Below, one piece after another: positions 18,424 through 26,971 of a stretch of 26,971 bases of DNA. The position numbers were made by a program, and so were the translations under genes. The stretch's first letter is position 1, and each line of letters opens with the position of its first letter. This DNA comes from Paulinella micropora (lineage: Eukaryota > Cercozoa > Imbricatea > Euglyphida). The stretch covers positions 141,032 to 168,002 of the forward strand of contig BJOX01000023.1 in NCBI GenBank assembly GCA_009731375.1. Reading direction: 5' to 3'. Under the pieces are notes generated by a model, which saw only the letters and a list, made by a program, of their open reading frames with translations, had not been told where the DNA came from and searched no databases.

Positions 18424-18828
18424 TTTCCTGTCCACATCTGTGTCACTGACCTCCGCCCCGATATTGTTGTCTGGTCATTGTCTGCCAAGAAGTCTATACT
18501 GATCGAGCTCACGTGCCCGGTCGAGGAAAACATCCTTGACGCACGAGCCTACAAGACCAACCGATACAGTGAGCTTAAGTCTCAGATCGAGGACAACGGA
18601 TGGACCTGCCACCTTCGATCAATCGAATGCGGGGCTCGCGGCATGGTATCGTTCTCTGTTCATCGATGTCTACGCGCCTTGGGTTTTTCTTATTCCCAAT
18701 CCAAATCCCTTTGCTTTAAGCTATCGTCCTGCGTAGCTCGTTGCTCTTTTGAGATCTATCGCTCCTGTGCAGTCAAGAATTGGACTAATCTTCCTTTAGT
18801 CCGTATTGGTGACTGCATTCCGTCATAG
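18424..18828 (+). CDS. C-terminal endonuclease-like domain of a non-LTR retrotransposon (family A copy 2)
   Basis: This is the last 134 residues of a retrotransposon polyprotein, 5'-truncated within (TCTA)n and ending at TAG 18826-18828. Residues 11-13 RPD followed after 14 residues by a glutamate (IEL, residue 28) and then by a lysine/tyrosine-bearing helix (AYKTNRYSELKSQI) match the PD-X12-14-(D/E) layout of restriction-like endonuclease domains in R2/R4-type elements. In such elements the domain lies C-terminal to the reverse transcriptase and nicks the genomic target. The next part (GWTCHLRSIECGARGMVSFS) is the conserved tail I associate with invertebrate elements of this sort. The reverse transcriptase is absent, so the copy is dead. 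The frame can be read back into the microsatellite, but that upstream part is not protein. The order RT before endonuclease is family knowledge, not visible here. Confidence 0.72.
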   Translation, partial: FPVHICVTDLRPDIVVWSLSAKKSILIELTCPVEENILDARAYKTNRYSELKSQIEDNGWTCHLRSIECGARGMVSFSVHRCLRALGFSYSQSKSLCFKLSSCVARCSFEIYRSCAVKNWTNLPLVRIGDCIPS

Positions 18829-19140
18829 CCGTCTAGTGTTGCATAGCCCGGGCTAGGTCCCTTCGGGGGTTTAGGCCTTATACAATTTCATCATTGTAGC
18901 TTGCGCAAGCTTACGGTGCTCAAAACACTTGGACTAACGGCTTCCTTTTCTTTCTCTTCTTCCTTGTCCTCCTCAAGACCCCGCTCTCCATTTCCAGACT
19001 GCCTTTTCTTCAACGACCTACCTCCTCTTCTTTTTCCAGAACACAGTCTACCCGTGATTCCCATCCCGGACACATGCACAGTACACAAATTGCTGTTTGA
19101 TGTGAAACTGCGTTCCTTTGCAAGGACTACATCTTTTTGC

Positions 19141-19141
<1 letters not shown>
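18829..19141 (+). mobile_element. Family A copy 2, 3' UTR and junction
   Basis: It carries the conserved palindromes (TAGCCCGGGCTA and AGCTTGCGCAAGCT, the latter at 18898-18911), a pyrimidine-rich part and the end CTTTTTGCGA. The end is joined to (GATA)n and then, by a polarity flip at GATCTCATCTAT, to (TCTA)n. The 82-codon frame 18901-19149 inside it is not preserved in copy 1 and is not regarded as a gene. Confidence 0.75.
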
Positions 19142-19175
<34 letters not shown>

Positions 19176-19184
19176 CTCATCTAT

Positions 19185-19223
<39 letters not shown>

Positions 19224-19312
19224 GTGTGGCCTGCGGCGCAAAGTTCGGTTGTTGTTGTCCTTGTTGTTGTTGTCCTTGTTGTTGTTGTTGTTGTTGTTGT
19301 TGTTATTGTTGG

Positions 19313-19390
<78 letters not shown>

Positions 19391-19525
19391 CGTTGTTGTT
19401 GTCGTCGTCGTTGTTGTTGTTGTTGTTGTTGTTGTTGTCCTTGTTGTTGTCCTTGTTGTTGTTGTTGTTGTTGTTGTTGTCCTTGTTGTTGTTGTCCTTG
19501 TTGTTGTCGTTGTTGTTGTTGTTGC

Positions 19526-19564
<39 letters not shown>
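19142..19564. repeat. (GATA)n/(TCTA)n, anchor motif 2, then (TTG)n
   Basis: GATA then TCTA units to about 19222, the anchor GTGTGGCCTGCGGCGCAAAG plus TTCGG at 19223-19247, then TTG triplets to a gap. The layout is repeated at 20411-21040. Confidence 0.93.
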
Positions 19565-19721
19565 NNNNNNNNNNNNNNNNNNNNNNNNNNNNNNNNNNNN
19601 NNNNNNNNNNNNNNNNNNNNNNNNNNNNNNNNNNNNNNNNNNNNNNNNNNNNNNNNNNNNNNNNNNNNNNNNNNNNNNNNNNNNNNNNNNNNNNNNNNNN
19701 NNNNNNNNNNNNNNNNNNNNN
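19565..19721. other. Assembly gap (157 N)
   Basis: The gap lies between two near-identical copies of the same 900-base segment, so a mis-join is possible. Confidence 0.98.
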
Positions 19722-19722
19722 C

Positions 19723-20097
19723 CGCCCCGATATTGTTGTCTGGTCATTGTCTGCCAAGAAGTCTATACTGATCGAGCTCACGTGCCCGGTCGAGGAAAAC
19801 ATCCTTGACGCACGAGCCTACAAGACCAACCGATACAGTGAGCTTAAGTCTCAGATCGAGGACAACGGATGGACCTGCCACCTTCGATCAATCGAATGCG
19901 GGGCTCGCGGCATGGTATCGTTCTCTGTTCATCGATGTCTACGCGCCTTGGGTTTTTCTTATTCCCAATCCAAATCCCTTTGCTTTAAGCTATCGTCCTG
20001 CGTAGCTCGTTGCTCTTTTGAGATCTATCGCTCCTGTGCAGTCAAGAATTGGACTAATCTTCCTTTAGTCCGTATTGGTGACTGCATTCCGTCATAG
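19723..20097 (+). CDS. C-terminal endonuclease-like domain, family A copy 3 (cut by gap)
   Basis: The visible frame starts at the RPD motif right after the gap and runs to TAG at 20095-20097. Its 124 residues are the same as those of copy 2, exactly 1269 bases downstream. The endonuclease-like signature (RPD, then E in IELTCP, then the KTNRYSELK helix) is intact. Whether more of the polyprotein lies in the gap cannot be seen, but the 157 unknown bases are far too few for a reverse transcriptase, and the sequence before the gap is (TTG)n. It is therefore a dead fragment, or an assembly duplicate of copy 2. Confidence 0.7.
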   Translation, partial: RPDIVVWSLSAKKSILIELTCPVEENILDARAYKTNRYSELKSQIEDNGWTCHLRSIECGARGMVSFSVHRCLRALGFSYSQSKSLCFKLSSCVARCSFEIYRSCAVKNWTNLPLVRIGDCIPS

Positions 20098-20409
20098 CCG
20101 TCTAGTGTTGCATAGCCCGGGCTAGGTCCCTTCGGGGGTTTAGGCCTTATACAATTTCATCATTGTAGCTTGCGCAAGCTTACGGTGCTCAAAACACTTG
20201 GACTAACGGCTTCCTTTTCTTTCTCTTCTTCCTTGTCCTCCTCAAGACCCCGCTCTCCATTTCCAGACTGCCTTTTCTTCAACGACCTACCTCCTCTTCT
20301 TTTTCCAGAACACAGTCTACCCGTGATTCCCATCCCGGACACATGCACAGTACACAAATTGCTGTTTGATGTGAAACTGCGTTCCTTTGCAAGGACTACA
20401 TCTTTTTGC

Positions 20410-20410
<1 letters not shown>
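20098..20410 (+). mobile_element. Family A copy 3, 3' UTR and junction
   Basis: I saw no difference from 18829-19141, including the palindrome AGCTTGCGCAAGCT (20167-20180) and the same GATA-to-TCTA flip at about 20443. Confidence 0.75.
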
Positions 20411-20444
<34 letters not shown>

Positions 20445-20453
20445 CTCATCTAT

Positions 20454-20492
<39 letters not shown>

Positions 20493-20581
20493 GTGTGGCC
20501 TGCGGCGCAAAGTTCGGTTGTTGTTGTCCTTGTTGTTGTTGTCCTTGTTGTTGTTGTTGTTGTTGTTGTTGTTATTGTTGG

Positions 20582-20623
<42 letters not shown>

Positions 20624-20626
20624 CCC

Positions 20627-20666
<40 letters not shown>

Positions 20667-20703
20667 TTTGTTGTTGTCCTTGTTTTTGTTGTTGTCCTTG
20701 TTT

Positions 20704-20734
<31 letters not shown>

Positions 20735-20901
20735 CGTTGTTGTCGTTGTTGTTGTTGTTGTTGTTGTTGTTGTCGTTGTTGTTGCTGTTGTTGTTGTTGT
20801 TCTTGTTGTTCTTCTTGTTTTTGTTCTTGTTGTTGTTGTTGTTGTTGTTGTTCTTGTTTTTGTTGTTCTTGTTGTTGTTGTTGTTGTTGTTCTTGTTGTT
20901 C

Positions 20902-20932
<31 letters not shown>

Positions 20933-21040
20933 GGTTGTGGTTGTGGTTGTAGTTGTTGTTCTTGTTGTTCTTGTTCTTATTGTTGTTCTTGTTCTTGTTC
21001 TTGTTCTTATTGTTGTTGTTGTTGTTGTTGTGTTGCTAAT
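20411..21040. repeat. (GATA)n/(TCTA)n, anchor motif 2, long (TTG)n
   Basis: GATA/TCTA units have the same length as after copy 2, then the anchor with GCGGCGCAAAGTTCGG at 20501-20516, then more than 500 bases of TTG triplets with TTC, GTC and GTT variants. The first part of the TTG tract shares even its irregular triplets with 19248 onward. Confidence 0.93.
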
Positions 21041-21112
21041 CTCGTTGCTTTTCGTGTGGCAGGCTCGTGAGGATGAATGCACGGCTTGTCTGACGCATGG
21101 CGCCAAGTTCTT

Positions 21113-21159
<47 letters not shown>

Positions 21160-21172
21160 GACCACTACCACG
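21041..21172. repeat. Isolated satellite unit, anchor, and (ATC)n
   Basis: One diverged copy of the 43-bp unit (about 21059-21096) is followed by the anchor GGCGCCAAGTTC at 21099-21110 and then by ATC triplets to about 21159, before the main satellite array. Confidence 0.8.
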
Positions 21173-23023
21173 ACTAGGCTCGTGAGGATGAATGCACGGC
21201 TTGTCTGACATGCGTACTAGGCTCGTGAGGATGAATGCACGGCTTGTCTGACATGCGTACTAGGCTCGTTAGGATGAATGCACGGCTTGTCTGACATGCG
21301 TACTAGGCTCGTGAGGATGAATGCACGGCTTGTCTGACATGCGTACTAGGCTCGTGAGGATGAATGCACGGCTTGTCTAACATGCGTACTAGGCGCGTGA
21401 GGATGAATGCACGGCTTGTCTGACATGCGTACTAGGCTCGTGAGGATGAATGCACGGCTTGTCTAACATGCGTACTAGGCTCCGTGACGATGAATGCACG
21501 GCTTGTCTGACATGCGTACTAGGCTCGTGAGGATGAATGCACGGCTTGTCTAACATGCGTACTAGGCTCCGTGAGGATGAATGTACGGCTTGTCTAACAT
21601 GCGTACTAGGCTCGTGAGGGTGAATGCACGGCTTGTCTGACATGCGTACTAGGCTCGTGAGGATGAATGCACGGCTTGTCTGACATGTGTACTAGGCGCG
21701 TGAGGATGAATGCACGGCTTGTCTGACATGCGTACTAGGCTCGCGAGGATGAATGCACGGCTTGTCTGACATGCGTACTAGGCTCGTGAGGATGAATGCA
21801 CGGCTTGTCTGACATGCGTACTAGGCTCCGTGAGGATGAATGCACGGCTTGTCTGACATGCGTACTAGGCTCGTGAGGATGAATGCACGGCTTGTCTGAC
21901 ATGCGTACTAGGCTCGTGAGGATGAATGCACGGCTTGTCTGACATGCGTACTAGGCTCGTGAGGATGAATGCACGGCTTGTCTGACATGCGTACTAGGCT
22001 CGTGAGGATGAATGCACGGCTTGTCTGACATGCGTACTAGGCTCGTGAGGATGAATGCACGGCTTGTCTGACATGCGTACTAGGCTCGTGAGGATGAATG
22101 CACGGCTTGTCTGACATGCGTACTAGGCTCGTGAGGATGAATGCACGGCTTGTCTGACATGCGTACTAGGCTCGTGAGGATGAATGCACGGCTTGTCTGA
22201 CATGCGTACTAGGCTCGTGAGGATGAATGCACGGCTTGTCTGACATGCGTACTAGGCTCGTGAGGATGAATGCACGGCTTGTCTGACATGCGTACTAGGC
22301 TCGTGAGGATGAATGCACGGCTTGTCTGACATGCGTACTAGGCTCGTGAGGATGAATGCACGGCTTGTCTGACATGCGTACTAGGCTCGTGAGGATGAAT
22401 GCACGGCTTGTCTGACATGCGTACTAGGCTCGTGAGGATGAATGCACGGCTTGTCTGACATGCGTACTAGGCTCGTGAGGATGAATGCACGGCTTGTCTG
22501 ACATGCGTACTAGGCTCGTGAGGATGAATGCACGGCTTGTCTGACATGCGTACTAGGCTCGTGAGGATGAATGCACGGCTTGTCTGACATGCGTACTAGG
22601 CTCGTGAGGATGAATGCACGGCTTGTCTGACATGCGTACTAGGCTCGTGAGGATGAATGCACGGCTTGTCTGACATGCGTACTAGGCTCGTGAGGATGAA
22701 TGCACGGCTTGTCTGACATGCGTACTAGGCTCGTGAGGATGAATGCACGGCTTGTCTGACATGCGTACTAGGCTCGTGAGGATGAATGCACGGCTTGTCT
22801 GACATGCGTACTAGGCGCGTGAGGATGAATGCACGGCTTGTCTGACATGCGTACTAGGCGCGTGAGGATGAATGCACGGCTTGTCTGACATGCGTACTAG
22901 GCTCGTGAGGATGAATGCACGGCTTGTCTGACATGCGTACTAGGCTCGTGAGGATGAATGCACGGCTTGTCTGACATGCGTACTAGGCTCGTGAGGATGA
23001 ATGCACGGCTTGTCTGACATGCG
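21173..23023. repeat. 43-bp tandem satellite, about 43 copies
   Basis: The unit is built from TACTAGGCTCGTGAGGATGA and ATGCACGGCTTGTCTGACAT plus GCG. Copies at about 21845-22800 appear identical, while those nearer both ends carry variants (TCTAACATG, GGCGCGTGAG, or an extra C in GCTCCGTGAG), most of them on the left side. Homogeneous centre and varied edges are expected from unequal crossing-over. The length is not a multiple of three and frames are closed regularly in most phases, so it is not coding. Confidence 0.95.
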
Positions 23024-23079
23024 GCGCCAAGTTCGGATGCTGCACAAGCACCAAGTTCTGCTACCGGTCTCTCTTCCTA
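23024..23079. other. Anchor motif 2 followed by low-copy spacer
   Basis: GCGGCGCCAAGTTCGG follows the last satellite unit, then ATGCTGCACAAGCACCAAGTTCTG. A related stretch, CGGCTGCTGCACAAGCCACAAGTTCTG (split by small changes), returns at 23533-23559 beyond the (TTC)n array. Confidence 0.6.
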
Positions 23080-23221
23080 TTCTCTCTCTCTCTCTCTCCC
23101 TCCCTCTCTCTCTCTCTCTCTCTCTCCCTCTCCCTCTCCCTCCCTCTCTCCCTCTTCTTCTTCTTCTTCTTCTTCTTCTTCTTCTTTATCTTCTTCTTCT
23201 TCTTCTTCTTCTTCTTCTTCT

Positions 23222-23255
<34 letters not shown>

Positions 23256-23257
23256 GT

Positions 23258-23296
<39 letters not shown>

Positions 23297-23530
23297 TCTT
23301 CTTCCTCTTCTCCCTCTTCTTCTTCTTCTTCTTCTTCTTCTTCTTCTTCTTCTTCTTCTTCTTCTTCTTCTTCTTGTTCTTTTTCTTCTTCTTCCTCCTC
23401 CTCCTCCTCCTCCTCCTCTTCTTCTTCTTCTTCTTCTTCTTCTTCTTCTTCCTCTTCCTGTTCTTCCTCTTCCTCTTCTTCTTCTTCTTCTTCTTCTTCT
23501 TCTTCTTCTTCTTCTTCTTCTTCTTCTTCC
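23080..23530. repeat. (CT)n then long (TTC)n microsatellite
   Basis: CT with CCCT interruptions to 23152, then TTC triplets with TCC and TTG variants to 23529. All pyrimidine on the plus strand over about 450 bases, with a handful of G. Confidence 0.96.
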
Positions 23531-23925
<395 letters not shown>

Positions 23926-24110
23926 GTATGCTATCGGTTTGTGTATAATTTCATAATTATCATGAAAAATGCATATATATATATATATACATATATATAT
24001 GTATATACACATATATATATATGTATACATTCATACATACATATAACTATAAGTAAAATCTTTCTTGTTAACGTTGTTGTGTGGAGCAGATGCGGTCAGG
24101 CGCACTGTCT
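23926..24110. repeat. AT-rich spacer with (TA)n and (CATA)n
   Basis: Low-copy AT-rich sequence with short TA and CATA tracts. No gene. Confidence 0.8.
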
Positions 24111-24158
24111 AGCCTGCCTCTCTAACAAGCATGCAGTGTGTATACCCCTCATCTCCAC

Positions 24159-24198
<40 letters not shown>

Positions 24199-24433
24199 TT
24201 ATCTATCTTTCTATCTTTCTATCTATCTATCTAGCATGCCTGTCCAACAAGCATGCAGTGTGTATGCACTCACCTCTATCTCTCTCTATCTCTCTCGCTC
24301 TCTCTCTTATATATACACAAAATATATATGTATGTATATATGTATATATGTATGTATATTTATATATATATACATATATATATATATTTATACAGTATAT
24401 TTATATATATATGTATGTTTATATATATATATA

Positions 24434-24467
<34 letters not shown>

Positions 24468-24537
24468 CTACACTATCTAATAACTCGGTTGTATATATAT
24501 ATATATATTATATATATATATATAATATATATATATG

Positions 24538-24568
<31 letters not shown>

Positions 24569-24595
24569 TTCTATATTATATATATATATATATCT
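24111..24595. repeat. Duplicated island in (TCTA)n, then (CT)n, (TA)n tracts
   Basis: An island AGCCTGCCTCTCTAACAAGC followed by ATGCAGTGTGTAT at 24111-24143 is repeated at 24233-24265 (as AGCATGCCTGTCCAACAAGC), each next to TCTA or CT repeats. TA tracts with TCTA at 24430-24470 follow. Confidence 0.88.
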
Positions 24596-24702
24596 TGGTA
24601 GCTGCCTGAAAGATCTATTCATTATGATTATTATTACATTATCATTCACCCCATCCAGTGATTGTCTGAGAGAGAGAGAGAGAGCCAGAGAGAGAGAGAG
24701 AG

Positions 24703-24751
<49 letters not shown>

Positions 24752-24957
24752 AAGTTTTGTTTGGACTGCTAGACATATAAATACATACATATATTCTTCT
24801 ATATACATACATACATATATTCTTATCGTTTTACTGTACATACATATATTCTTCTATATACATACATACATATATTCTTATCGTTTTACTGTCTGCTGCC
24901 TCAAAGATCTATCTATTCTATCTGTTCTATCTATCAATCTATCAATCTATCTATCTG

Positions 24958-24993
<36 letters not shown>

Positions 24994-25005
24994 CTATCTA
25001 ATCTA

Positions 25006-25060
<55 letters not shown>

Positions 25061-25208
25061 GTGCCTGTCTGCAAGTTTTCTTGATACTACTAGACATATA
25101 TATATATATATACATATATATATGTACATTCTTATTATCTTGTCATTGCCAGCTGCCTCATGCATACATACATACATACATACATATATATATATATATA
25201 TGTATATA

Positions 25209-25241
<33 letters not shown>

Positions 25242-25447
25242 GTATATATATATATATAATGTGTGTGTTGCTGTTGTGTGTGTCTTGTGTGTCTTGTGTG
25301 TCTTGTGTGTGTGTGTGTGTGTGTCTTGTGTGTGTGTGTGTGTTGTGTGTGTGTGTGTGTGTGTGTGTTTGTGTCTGTGTGTGTGTGTGTGTGTGTGTGT
25401 TCTGTGTGTGTGTGTGTGTTGTGTGTGTATGTGTGTATGCGTGTGTG

Positions 25448-25494
<47 letters not shown>

Positions 25495-25640
25495 GGTGTT
25501 TTCATTTCCGACTACTGGACATATGTACATGCATACATGGCTATTGTTGTCTGGCTGTTCTTGCCAGCCGCCTCAAAGATCTACTCATCCCATCCAGTGC
25601 CTGTCTGCAAGTTTTGTTTCGACTATGAAACAAAGGTCCG
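24596..25640. repeat. Modular repeat unit carrying different microsatellites
   Basis: The core is GCTGCCTCAAAGATCTA, then CATCCCATCCAGTG, then CCTGTCTGCAAGTTTTGTTT and CGACTACTAGACATAT. It occurs at 24597-24780 (interrupted by (GA)n between GTCTG and CAAG), 24888-25100 (with (TCTA)n in place of CTCATCCCATCCA), partly at 25140-25163, and uninterrupted at 25505-25640. TA, CATA and (TG)n tracts lie between the units, and a 55-base duplication lies at 24782-24892. Confidence 0.75.
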
Positions 25641-25980
25641 TCCTTTTGTTCTTGTTGTTGTTGTTGTTGTTGTTGTTGTTGCTGTTGCTGCTGCTGCTGC
25701 TGCTGGTGTTGTTGTTCTTGTTGTTTTTGTTGTTGTTGCTGTCTGTCTGTCTGTCTGTCTGTTTCTTTATTCCTTTTTCTTTTTTCTTTCTTTGTTTCTT
25801 TGTTTGTTTTGTTGTTCGTGAGTGTTTCGTTATTTGTTTGTTGTTTCTTTGTTTGCTTGCTTGCTTGCTTGTTTGTTTGTTTGTTTGTTTGTTTGTTTGT
25901 TTGTTTGTTTGTTTGTTGTTGTTCTTGTTGTTGCTGCTGCTGTTGTTGTCTTTTCATTATGCTTTATCTTCATCGCTTCT

Positions 25981-26011
<31 letters not shown>

Positions 26012-26095
26012 GCTTTTTCTTCTTCTTCTTCTTCTTCTTCTTCTTCTTCTTCTTCTTCTTCTTCTTGTCATTGTTCTTGTTCTTGTTCAGGAAGA
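25641..26095. repeat. (TTG), (CTG), (CTGT), (GTTT) and (TTC) tracts
   Basis: TTG/CTG triplets to 25742, CTGT to 25763, T-rich tetramers GTTT/TTTC to 25920, TTG again, then TTC (26019-26066). No coding sequence. Confidence 0.95.
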
Positions 26096-26247
26096 GGGAT
26101 GCATTCTATTCCACACACTTAGCATTGTTGTCGTTGTTCTTCTTCTTGTTCTGGTTGTTGTTGTTGTTGTTGTTGTTGTTGTCATTGTTTTTGTTCGGAT
26201 AGAGGGATGCATTCTATTCCACACACTTAGCATTATTGTCGTTGTTC

Positions 26248-26281
<34 letters not shown>

Positions 26282-26880
26282 CATTGTTCTTGTTCGGATA
26301 GAGGGATGCATTCTATTCCACACACTTAGCATTATTGTCGTTGTTCTTCTGGTTGTTCTGGTTGTTGTTGTTGTTGTTGTTGTTGTTGTTGCTGTCATTG
26401 TTCTTGTGTCTTGTCCTGGTACAGGGTTGCATTCTCTGCCTCACACTTAGCATTATTTGTCATTGTTCTTTTTGTTCTGGTTGTTGTTGTTGTTGTTGTT
26501 GTTCTTATTGTTCTTGTGTCTTGTTCTGCTTCAGTGTTGCATTCTATGCCACACAGTTAGCATTATTGTCCTTGTTCTTTTTGTTCTGGTTCTTGTTGTT
26601 GTTCTTATTGTTATTGTTCTTGTTCTGATAGACGGATGCATTCTATGCTACACAGTTAGCATTATTGTCCTTGCTCTTTTTGTTCTGGTTGTTGTTGTTG
26701 CTGTTGTTGTTCTTATTGTTGTTGTTCTTGTTCTGATAGAGGGATGCATTCTATGCCACACAGTTAGCATTATTTGTCCTTGTTCTTTTTGTTCTGGTTG
26801 TTGTTGTTGTTGTTGTTGTTCTTATTGTTGTTGTTATTGTTCTGATAGAGGGATGCATTCTATGCTACACAGTTAGCTGT
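26096..26880. repeat. Eight-copy higher-order repeat of about 108 bp
   Basis: A 40-base core GGGATGCATTCTATTCCACA followed by CACTTAGCATTATTGTCG alternates with (TTG)n/(TTC)n of varying length and GTTCTGATAGA. Cores start at 26096, 26204, 26303, 26424, 26534, 26633, 26741 and 26850, giving spacings of 99-121. Copies 1-3 share CACACTTAGC and copies 5-8 share CACAGTTAGC, so two subfamilies lie side by side; copy 4 is the most diverged. Confidence 0.9.
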
Positions 26881-26935
26881 CTTGCAGAAGGTACACAGCG
26901 AGAAAGAGAACAAAGGAGAGAGAGAGAGAGAGATA

Positions 26936-26971
<36 letters not shown>
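26881..26971. repeat. Short spacer, (GA)n and terminal poly(G)
   Basis: After a 30-base spacer and GA units, about 37 G residues run to the last base of the window. A pure G run at a contig edge is often a read artefact. Confidence 0.85.

Noticed and set aside
18901-19149. 82-codon frame in the family A 3' UTR, repeated at 20170-20418, and a 65-codon minus frame opposite it
   Set aside because: It lies after the element's stop codon and is not kept in copy 1, where a small deletion shifts the frame. The two intact copies are near-identical duplicates and so not independent evidence.
21173-23023. CRISPR-like array
   Set aside because: The 43-bp units abut directly with no unique spacers and the setting is eukaryotic. 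It is a tandem satellite.

Overview
This is a eukaryotic nuclear window dominated by simple-sequence DNA. The evidence is runs of di-, tri-, tetra- and pentanucleotide microsatellites over most of the length, a 43-bp satellite, ends of non-LTR retrotransposons, a tRNA-derived SINE head, a MITE-like element and nine assembly gaps. No bacterial-style operon, rRNA gene or CRISPR array is present. The species cannot be fixed from the sequence. The retroelement protein is of a kind common in invertebrate animals and some protists/algae. The one convincing gene carries leucine-rich repeats of a TDAGLAHL type that I associate (from memory, unchecked) with Parachlamydia-like bacteria and some protists.

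Layout: 1-520 holds a 5'-truncated non-LTR retrotransposon end (family A, copy 1) between (GATA)n/(TCTA)n tracts. 521-3270 is almost pure microsatellite, with a foldback element at about 1437-1560 and a progression of changing pentamer repeats at 2636-3050. 3271-4066 holds two copies of a second putative element end (family B) on either side of a gap. 4438-5746 is an intronless F-box-like/LRR gene broken by one extra base. 5747-7640 is mostly low-copy, non-coding sequence with a poly(A) block. 7641-13380 is mainly microsatellite with one possible coding fragment near 8288-8652. 13381-15660 has small low-copy islands, a tRNA-like SINE head (14420-14494) and more triplet repeats. 15661-18150 is (TA), (GTAT), (TCTA) and (TACA) arrays containing a second foldback copy and a five-copy interspersed unit. 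18160-18351 is a 192-bp TA-flanked MITE-like element.

18424-20410 holds two near-identical copies (offset exactly 1269 bp) of the retrotransposon end that encodes a PD-(D/E)XK-like endonuclease domain. 21173-23023 is the 43-bp satellite (about 43 copies). 23024-26971 is again compound microsatellite, including a modular unit at 24.6-25.6 kb, an eight-copy ~108-bp higher-order repeat at 26.1-26.9 kb, and a terminal poly(G).

The unifying theme is the joining of mobile-element ends and short anchor sequences to microsatellites. Family A is embedded in (TCTA)n on every visible side, families A and B share an 11-base 3' junction, and several anchor motifs recur exactly where a microsatellite begins. 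The best candidate for something undescribed is a restriction-like-endonuclease non-LTR retrotransposon that uses, or creates, TCTA tetranucleotide microsatellites. Because of the gaps and identical flanks, assembly artefact must be excluded for several duplications.
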